This document shows positions 58,355-64,000 of a stretch of DNA of 64,000 nucleotides, piece by piece. Position 1 is the stretch's first letter; the number at the start of each line of letters is the position of its first letter. Below the pieces are notes generated by a model that worked only from the letters and a program-made list of their open reading frames with translations, did no database searches and was not told where the DNA came from. The position numbers were made by a program, and so were the translations under genes. Source of the DNA: Deinococcus aquatilis DSM 23025 (lineage in GTDB: Bacteria > Deinococcota > Deinococci > Deinococcales > Deinococcaceae). Location: positions 1 through 64,000 of the forward strand of contig NZ_KB899714.1 of NCBI RefSeq assembly GCF_000378445.1, in the 5' to 3' direction.

Positions 58355-59172
58355 CGCGTCCGGTTCGCCTGATCGCCACCGATCTGGACGGCACGTTGCT
58401 TCGGTCAGACCAGACGGTCAGCCCCCGGACGCGGGCGGCCCTGAATGCGGCGCGGGCAGCGGGGATTCACGTCGTGCCCGTGACAGCCCGTCAACCGCGT
58501 GGGGTGCGGCGGATTGCAAAAATGGCCGGATTTGACGGCTGGGCACTGTGTGGCAACGGCGCATACGGCATTCATCTGGGTACGGGTGAGACCCTGTTTG
58601 CGGCCCATGTCGAGATAGAGGCCCAGACCCGGCTGGCACATCTGCTGTCGGAACACCTGCCAGACGTACGCTTTGCCAGTGTGCGCGACGGCGGCGAACG
58701 GTTCGTGGCGCAGCACGGGTACGCGGCGCTGGCGACCTTCGAGGATCACAAGCGCGATCCTGCCGAGATGGGAAGCCATGAGCTGGAAGCCGTGCTGGAC
58801 GCTGCCAGTCTCAAGCTGATCGTGCGCCATGCCAGTCTCACGCCGCGCCAACTTCTGGCCGAGGTACAGGCGCTCAAGTTGTCAGGCTTCGCCGTCACTC
58901 ATTCTGGCGCACCTTTTCTGGAGGTCTTGGCCGAGGGCGTCAGCAAAGCGTGGGGGCTGGAGCAGCTCTGCCGCCGTCTGGGGATCGAAGCGGCGGAAGT
59001 CCTGGCCTTTGGCGACGCCCCCAACGACGCCGAACTGTTGACGTGGGCGGGCCGGGGCGTGGCAGTCGCCAATGCCGAACCTGAAGCCCTGGCCGCTGCC
59101 TCGGAGGTTACGCTCAGCAATGATGAGGACGGCGTGGCGGTGGTCATAGAACGGCTGCTGGGCCTGCACTGA
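58351..59172 (+). CDS. Cof-type HAD phosphatase
   Basis: The 273-residue product has HAD motif I ([10 protein letters not shown], nucleophile Asp), motif II (VPVTARQP), a long C2-type cap and motif III/IV ([30 protein letters not shown]). It belongs to the Cof/sugar-phosphatase subfamily; substrates cannot be told from sequence. The GTG start at 58351 overlaps the acpS stop, so they form an operon. Confidence 0.92.
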
Positions 59173-59365
59173 TACAGCTTCCGATTAGATAGAGCCGCCG
59201 ATTGAAAGCCCACTGTTTCTACTTTTCAATCTGATCTTCAAGGCTCTGCGGCGCAGCACTACGGGTGCGAAGTACAGCAGGTGGCAGACCATCAGGCTTG
59301 CGGGCATAAACGATTGATGACCCCAAATCGTCACTCCGCTGACAGGCCCGCTGCCCGCTGGCGCT

Positions 59366-59371
59366 TACGCT
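59366..59371 (+). promoter_or_regulatory. -10 box TACGCT, leaderless start of secreted DUF3887-like gene
   Basis: TACGCT is followed by 5 nt and the ATG at 59377. Confidence 0.45.
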
Positions 59372-59376
59372 GGGCC

Positions 59377-59874
59377 ATGAATCCCATTCGCCCGCTGGCT
59401 GTTGGAGCATTCCTGCTGGGTTTGACGGTCGCCGCGCCCGCCCACGCCCAAAAAACGCCGCCTGCTGCCGCTGCTACCCCCAGCGCTGCCGAGGCCACCG
59501 CCGAAAAAGTGGCCCTGACACGCGGGCGCACCCTGATGAAAGAATTCTACGCGGTCAAACTGGACAACCTCTGGAACGCCTTTTCTGCCGATGTGCGTGG
59601 GCAGTGGGGCACACTGGCGGGCTTCCGGCAATTCCGCGAAACGGGCGTGCGCGAGTACGGCGCGGAACAGGAACTGGTGCGCGAACGAACCCTGACGCGG
59701 GCGGGCGTGACCTACTACATCCGCAGCGCCGCGTTCCAGAAAGCCCCCAAGCTGGTATGGGCCTTGACCATCGGTTTCGACAGGGCCGGAAAAATCAGCG
59801 CCTTCGGCATTGCGCTGGAGCAAGACCGCACAGAGGATCAGGTGGCGCGGTCTGCCTTACAGCAGCGGCAATAA
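59377..59874 (+). CDS. Secreted DUF3887-like protein
   Basis: The 165-residue product has a signal peptide (MNPIRPLAVGAFLLGLTV, AHA cleavage) and a mature domain with KEFYAVKLDNLWNAFSADVRGQWGTLAGFRQF and YYIRSAAFQKAPKLVWALTIGFDRAGKISAFGI, the layout of DUF3887-type domains found beside hydrolases. No catalytic residue is seen. The earlier in-frame ATGs are rejected because of the leaderless box and signal peptide. Confidence 0.7.
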   Translation: MNPIRPLAVGAFLLGLTVAAPAHAQKTPPAAAATPSAAEATAEKVALTRGRTLMKEFYAVKLDNLWNAFSADVRGQWGTLAGFRQFRETGVREYGAEQELVRERTLTRAGVTYYIRSAAFQKAPKLVWALTIGFDRAGKISAFGIALEQDRTEDQVARSALQQRQ

Positions 59875-60031
59875 GACGGATTCCATATCACGCTGTCCGG
59901 CGGGGCTGGACATCCGCCACAGGGCCTTTTGCCCGTGCTTACCACCACACACGCCCCGTTTGACCATCCAAAGTGGTGAATCTGCCCCCAAATGCCGCCC
60001 CTTGACACCTTGGGCAGAGGCGGCGCGGGCG

Positions 60032-60037
60032 TACAAT
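60032..60037 (+). promoter_or_regulatory. -10 box TACAAT, leaderless start of lipB
   Basis: TACAAT is followed by 7 nt and the GTG at 60045; no ribosome binding site. Confidence 0.55.
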
Positions 60038-60044
60038 TCCGGGT

Positions 60045-60824
60045 GTGAAAGCCTTACCGGGTGAATTTGAAGCTGCTGAAGCGGGCGCGTTTGACGTGCT
60101 TGATCTGGGCGTGGTGCCTTACCGGGAAGCGTGGGACCTGCAAAAAGCGCACCATGCGCGGGTGGCGGCGGGCGGGCGTCCGGCTCTGCTGCTGCTGGAG
60201 CATCCGCCTGTGCTGACGCTGGGCCGCAAGGCGCGGGAGGGCAGCAACATCGTGGTGACGCGGGAATATCTGGCCGCGCAGGGCATAGAAGTGCTGGAAG
60301 TGGAGCGCGGCGGCGACGTGACCTACCACGGCCCCGGCCAACTGGTGGCGTATGCAATTTTCCCGGTGGGGCGGCGGGTCGCGGATTTTTTGCGCCTGCT
60401 GGAAGCCTCCACGCTGCACGCTCTGAACACTCTGGGCCTCCCCGATGCCCGCCCCAATCCCGGCTACGCGGGCGTGTACGTCAGTCCGCGAGACGTGAAC
60501 GGCCTGACCTACGAGCAAAAAATCTGTTCGTTTGGGGTGGCGGTGCAAAAGAATGTGGCGCTGCACGGGCTGGGCCTGAACGTGACCACCAACCTGCAAC
60601 ACTTTGACCTGATCGTGCCGTGTGGACTGAGCGGCACCCACATGACCAGCGTGCAGCGTGAATACGACCTGCGCGGCATGGAACGCACGGCCAGCGTTGC
60701 CGAGGCCAAAGCCGCCCTGATCGCCGCCTTCCACACCACCTTTGCCCACTACGACTGGACGCTGCCCGACGTGGCAAGTTCCTTAACCCCATCTACCCCA
60801 TCCTTACAGGGAGCCACCGCATGA
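60045..60824 (+). CDS. lipB: Octanoyltransferase
   Basis: LipB moves octanoate from octanoyl-ACP to lipoyl domains of dehydrogenase complexes. The 259-residue product has [32 protein letters not shown] (substrate site), [12 protein letters not shown] with the conserved Lys, and the catalytic Cys in [12 protein letters not shown]. Its stop overlaps the lipA ATG by 4 nt, the classical lipB-lipA pair. Start GTG at 60045. Confidence 0.96.
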   Translation: MKALPGEFEAAEAGAFDVLDLGVVPYREAWDLQKAHHARVAAGGRPALLLLEHPPVLTLGRKAREGSNIVVTREYLAAQGIEVLEVERGGDVTYHGPGQLVAYAIFPVGRRVADFLRLLEASTLHALNTLGLPDARPNPGYAGVYVSPRDVNGLTYEQKICSFGVAVQKNVALHGLGLNVTTNLQHFDLIVPCGLSGTHMTSVQREYDLRGMERTASVAEAKAALIAAFHTTFAHYDWTLPDVASSLTPSTPSLQGATA

Positions 60825-61822
60825 CCCAAGAACCTGCCACGCCCGCGACCCCCGAACCCAAATTCATCAAAAACGGCATCTACCGCAAAGACAGCGTGCC
60901 GGTGCGCGACAAGAAACCCGACTGGCTGAAGGTGACGATACCCACCGGGCAGGTGTTCGGGGAAGTGCGGAAAATTGTGAAAGAACACCGCCTGCACACG
61001 GTTTGCGAGGAAGCGATGTGCCCCAACATCGGTGAATGCTGGAGCCGGGGCACGGCCACCTTCATGCTGATGGGCCATATCTGCACCCGCGCCTGCCGCT
61101 TCTGCGCCGTGGATACGGGCAACCCGATGGGCAAGCTGGATCTGGACGAACCCGCCGGAGTGGCCGACAGCGTGCGCCTGATGGGTCTGAAATACGTGGT
61201 GCTGACCAGCGTTGACCGCGACGACCTGCCCGACGGCGGCGCGTATCACTTTGCCAAGACCGTGCAGGCCATCAAGCGCGTGAACCCGGAAACCCGCGTG
61301 GAAGCCCTCACGCCCGACTTTGGCGGCAACACCCACTGCGTGGACCTGGTGCTGGAAAGCGGCGTGGACACCTACGCCCAGAACATCGAAACGGTACGCC
61401 GCCTGACCCACCCCGTGCGCGATATTCGGGCCAGCTACGATCAGACGCTGGCGGTGTTGGCCCACGCCAAGCAGGCCCGCCCCGACGTGATCACCAAAAC
61501 CAGCATCATGCTGGGGCTGGGCGAAACCCGCGAGGAGATCAGCGAGGCCATGCGCGATTGCCGCGCCGCCGGGGTGGACGTGCTGACTTTCGGACAATAT
61601 CTGCGCCCCACCATGCACCATCTGCCCGTGGTGCGCTACGTGTCGCCCGCCGAATTCGACGACATCCGCGAGGAAGGCATGAAACTGGGCTTTCTGGAAA
61701 TCGTGTCGGGGCCACTGGTTCGCAGCAGCTACAAGGCCGAGCAGATCGTGATGGACAGACCCGGAAATCTGCCCGACCATCTGGCCCACCTGGAAGGCGG
61801 AGAGCAACTGAGCCTGATCTGA
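60821..61822 (+). CDS. lipA: Lipoyl synthase
   Basis: LipA inserts two sulfurs into octanoyl-lysine using radical SAM chemistry and an auxiliary 4Fe-4S cluster. The 333-residue product has both cysteine sets: [12 protein letters not shown] (CX4CX5C auxiliary) and CTRACRFC (CX3CX2C radical SAM), plus the C-terminal RSSYKAEQ motif with the conserved Ser ligand. Coupled to lipB. No clear terminator follows directly. Confidence 0.97.
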   Translation: MTQEPATPATPEPKFIKNGIYRKDSVPVRDKKPDWLKVTIPTGQVFGEVRKIVKEHRLHTVCEEAMCPNIGECWSRGTATFMLMGHICTRACRFCAVDTGNPMGKLDLDEPAGVADSVRLMGLKYVVLTSVDRDDLPDGGAYHFAKTVQAIKRVNPETRVEALTPDFGGNTHCVDLVLESGVDTYAQNIETVRRLTHPVRDIRASYDQTLAVLAHAKQARPDVITKTSIMLGLGETREEISEAMRDCRAAGVDVLTFGQYLRPTMHHLPVVRYVSPAEFDDIREEGMKLGFLEIVSGPLVRSSYKAEQIVMDRPGNLPDHLAHLEGGEQLSLI

Positions 61823-62237
61823 TGCCGAATGCCGACGATTCGTAAGAATCATTCGAGCAGACTTGCAAAGCTGCGAAGCAAAGCGAGTGACAAAAAGTAC
61901 GGGAGGAATGGCTTGCTCAGGTGAGTCCATTCACGACGAGGGCTAACGGCGTTTGCTGAACATCTGGCGCTCTCCCGGATGTGCGGGAATCAGAGCAAGT
62001 CCGAATGAAGGAACAAAAATACAGAATGCCGGAGCGTGCACAAGCTCCGGCATTCTGCTGTTGCATGGCGAGAAAATGAGTTGCCCCGCAACCAGAAACC
62101 CACCGTTGGCAACTCCATCTCGCTTCAGTCCATACGCAACACAGGCTGCGTAAGGCCACAATTTCTACAAACTTTTCAGCCGCACAGCAGGCCATAGGAA
62201 AAACAATAAAAAACTCCGCGCTCGGCAGGGTTTCTCT
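61823..62237. other. Non-coding stretch with strong hairpin, 415 bp
   Basis: No convincing gene. At 61908-61929 it shares the pattern GGAATGGCTTGCTCAGGTGAGT with 333-354 near the window start (three differences in this span). 62180-62237 is AT-rich and carries a T6 run on the minus strand right after the tRNA. Confidence 0.5.
62021..62056 (-). terminator. 14-bp perfect hairpin with minus-strand T-run
   Basis: CAGAATGCCGGAGC (62021-62034) pairs with GCTCCGGCATTCTG (62043-62056), loop GTGCACAA. On the minus strand TATTTTTGTT follows, so it should end a transcript running leftwards from the tRNA region. Confidence 0.65.
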
Positions 62238-62314
<77 letters not shown>

Positions 62315-62359
62315 GTCCCAGACAGCATAAACCAGTTTCCCACCGGGCGCAAGAGGGCA

Positions 62360-62472
62360 CTGGAGCACACGACCACTGCCAGAGTGCCTTTGCTCCAAAC
62401 TGCGTGCTGGTCAGCCTCTCTCCGACTTTCGAGCGGTCTCGGGAGACGACGACCACTTCTCGTGTGCTCCAG
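62360..62472. repeat. 13-bp perfect inverted repeat with 87-nt spacer
   Basis: CTGGAGCACACGA (62360-62372) is the reverse complement of TCGTGTGCTCCAG (62460-62472). The 62315-62674 gap holds no gene I can support; this repeat may mark a mobile-element end or a folded RNA. Confidence 0.5.
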
Positions 62473-62674
62473 CACTCCAGCCCACAAGACGGGATTCACA
62501 GCTCTGGCACGCCAACTCTGCCTCGTCTCGGCAGTCGAGTGGGGGCCTGCTCGACAACGATCTAGCGCGCGCAGCGGCTAAGGCAACGGGGTTAACGGGC
62601 ACTGCGCTTTTGATCTATCTGCTGGTTTCCGAGGTCACGCGTGTCATCCCGGCGCGTAACCTGATCCCACTGCC

Positions 62675-63298
62675 ATGACCAACCCCCCTCTGCCCAGCTT
62701 CCTATATGGCGAAGACAGTTTCGATGTGGACAAGCGCATCAAACCGCTCTTGCGCCGCATCGTTAAGGGCCAGCGCCCCCTAGACGTGTTCCTGCCCATT
62801 GCTTCTCCGGAAAGTGGCCGCTCTAGCGTACCAGTGGTGATGACTCCGCGCGGCTTCACACCCGGCTTCCACATGGCTTCGGTATTGCCTGAGCTGTTCA
62901 ACCTGTTGGTTTCTAAGGCGATGGACATTCTGGATGACGACGCGTTTGACGCCTTCGTAGTCCATCAAACTAACATCTATGCCGAGATCCTCAGTCAGCC
63001 CTGGGGCGTGCTGTGCGCATTGATGCGCGATGCTCAGATGTGGTTGTTCGATGACTCACCCTTGAAGGACAAGCTGGACAACCAGCGTTTGCTGCTCATG
63101 TTACAGGCCGCCGAACGGGAGTCCAGCTGGCTGCAGTCGCTGGATGGACGTTACGAGTATGGCTGCGAGAAGCTGGGACATCTGTGGCAAGCAGACACGG
63201 TTATCTCCTGGTTAGCAGCGCGCAACGGTCTACCCTTACCAACCTCACAAGCCGCCTGGGAGGACACAGTGCGGCGACTGATCCTGCAGTCGTCTTGA
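62675..63298 (+). CDS. Orphan hypothetical protein beside a serine recombinase
   Basis: The 207-residue product (MTNPPLPSFLYGEDSFDVDKR) shows VPVVMTPRGFTPGFHMASV, helical segments LFNLLVSKAMDIL and a NIYAEILSQPWGVLCALMRDAQMWLF stretch. I do not recognise any family. Upstream lie the inverted repeat and the tRNA; downstream is a recombinase, so it is probably a cargo gene of a mobile element. Confidence 0.6.
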   Translation: MTNPPLPSFLYGEDSFDVDKRIKPLLRRIVKGQRPLDVFLPIASPESGRSSVPVVMTPRGFTPGFHMASVLPELFNLLVSKAMDILDDDAFDAFVVHQTNIYAEILSQPWGVLCALMRDAQMWLFDDSPLKDKLDNQRLLLMLQAAERESSWLQSLDGRYEYGCEKLGHLWQADTVISWLAARNGLPLPTSQAAWEDTVRRLILQSS

Positions 63299-63431
63299 TG
63301 CTCGGCTCTTAGCTGTCGCCGCACATCCACCAGCTGCTTCCCAAAGTTGAACGGAACAGCCTTCCAGCGAAGTCATGTTTCAACATAACCGCTGACGTTC
63401 TCTGGTACACGAGGTCGAACCCTTGACATGG

Positions 63432-63501
63432 TGCGCAAACGGCCGTCTACGCAACGATCTGAGGGTCGTGTGCCAGACGCCTCTTCCCTGTTGCGCAAAC
63501 G
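63432..63501. repeat. 10-bp direct repeat 60 bp apart (candidate res subsites)
   Basis: TGCGCAAACG occurs at 63432-63441 and again at 63492-63501, in the 250 bp directly before the serine recombinase gene. The second copy contains the palindrome TTGCGCAA. Resolvases bind repeated subsites just upstream of their gene; this is the natural candidate. Confidence 0.45.
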
Positions 63502-63549
63502 TGTTGCACACTGATGATCAATGACAACACCTTTCCGCAAGGCCATAGC

Positions 63550-64000
63550 ATGCTGATCGGCTACGCCCGAGTCAGCCGCGAACGAGACCAGGACACCACC
63601 GTCCAAGTGCAAGCGCTCACGCAAGCGGGTGCCGAGCGCATTTACGAAGAGCAGGCCACAGGCAGCCGCTGGGAACGCCCTGAACTGCATCGGATGCTGG
63701 ACCAACTGCGGCCTGGTGACGTGGTGGTGGTCTGGAAACTTGACCGTCTGAGCCGCAGTCTCAAAGACTTGCTGCACCTGATGGACCGACTCAGCACACT
63801 TGAAGTTGGCTTCCGCAGTCTGACCGAAGCGATCGATACCACCACACCTGCGGGCCGAATGATGCTTCAGATGATCGGGGCATTCGCCGAGTTCGAGCGC
63901 GAGATGATCCGCGAGCGTACTCGCGCTGGACTTGAGGCAGCCCGTGCCGAAGGGCGCGTCGGTGGCCGCCGTCCAAAGCTCACTGCTCGCCAGCGAGAAG
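63550..64000 (+). CDS. Serine recombinase (resolvase/invertase family), C-terminus cut by window edge
   Basis: Reading from the ATG at 63550 gives MLIGYARVSRERDQDTTVQ, the resolvase N-terminal domain with catalytic Ser in YARVSRE, then VVVWKLDRLSRSLKDLLHLM, and AGRMMLQMIGAFAEFEREMIRERTRAGLEAARAEGRVGGRRPKL, the E-helix leading to the C-terminal helix-turn-helix. The frame is open to the window end, with 150 complete codons visible. This is a Tn3-type resolvase or DNA invertase; whether it is phage- or transposon-borne is not visible. Confidence 0.92.
   Translation, partial: MLIGYARVSRERDQDTTVQVQALTQAGAERIYEEQATGSRWERPELHRMLDQLRPGDVVVVWKLDRLSRSLKDLLHLMDRLSTLEVGFRSLTEAIDTTTPAGRMMLQMIGAFAEFEREMIRERTRAGLEAARAEGRVGGRRPKLTARQRE

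Overview
The window looks like chromosomal DNA of a Deinococcus species. Supporting this are a high-GC background, many proteins I recognise as Deinococcus-type families, abundant Nudix hydrolases, ThyX thymidylate synthase, and many genes whose -10-like TANNNT box lies only 5-7 nt before the start codon with no Shine-Dalgarno, the leaderless layout described for Deinococcus. Gene density is high, strands alternate often, and perfect GC-rich hairpins sit between convergent genes.

Layout. 1-580: the truncated end of an IS5-type insertion sequence and a structured non-coding patch. 0.58-7.8 kb: PhnA-like protein, peroxiredoxin, lipoproteins, two small conserved proteins, metK, coaD-rsmD and a YbjN-type secreted protein. 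7.9-13.8 kb: an NAD salvage block (NadM-Nudix; then a tightly overlapping run of NadV, a macro-domain protein, a probable ADP-ribose-related protein, PnuC and NadR). 13.9-20.1 kb: TM2 protein and a 1650-residue DUF4132-like giant with a small partner. 20.3-27.7 kb: metY, tandem Nudix, and a pheS-pheT operon interrupted by three lower-GC genes and preceded by a probable attenuator with a 19-codon leader ORF. 27.8-34.8 kb: CPA1 antiporter, GGDEF-EAL protein, glyA and HD-GYP protein. 34.8-47.5 kb: queG, NTF2-like protein, glutamine cyclotransferase, tmk-nif3, rlmB-galM, HtrA-like protease, PadR plus membrane protein, EVE protein, thyX, acyltransferase, DinB and mscL. 47.6-54.1 kb: PDZ-radical SAM (DUF512) protein, a cysteine-free sirtuin, KptA, an AT-rich zinc-ribbon gene and a DUF937/Ig-like membrane protein. 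54.4-61.8 kb: a sugar-acid/RidA/AKR operon, a single-chain MNT-HEPN protein, acpS-HAD, lipB-lipA. 61.8-64.0 kb: a non-coding stretch, a tRNA-Ile with a poorly paired acceptor stem, a large inverted repeat, an orphan protein and the start of a serine recombinase, which together look like a mobile-element border.

Theme. NAD and ADP-ribose chemistry recurs: NMN synthesis (NadV), NMN adenylylation (NadM, NadR), nicotinamide riboside uptake (PnuC), ADP-ribose binding or hydrolysis (macro domain, Nudix domains), and NAD consumers (sirtuin, KptA). The NadV-macro-NadR run is the best candidate for a linked, poorly described system. All calls rest on reading the sequence and remembered family signatures; no database search was run.
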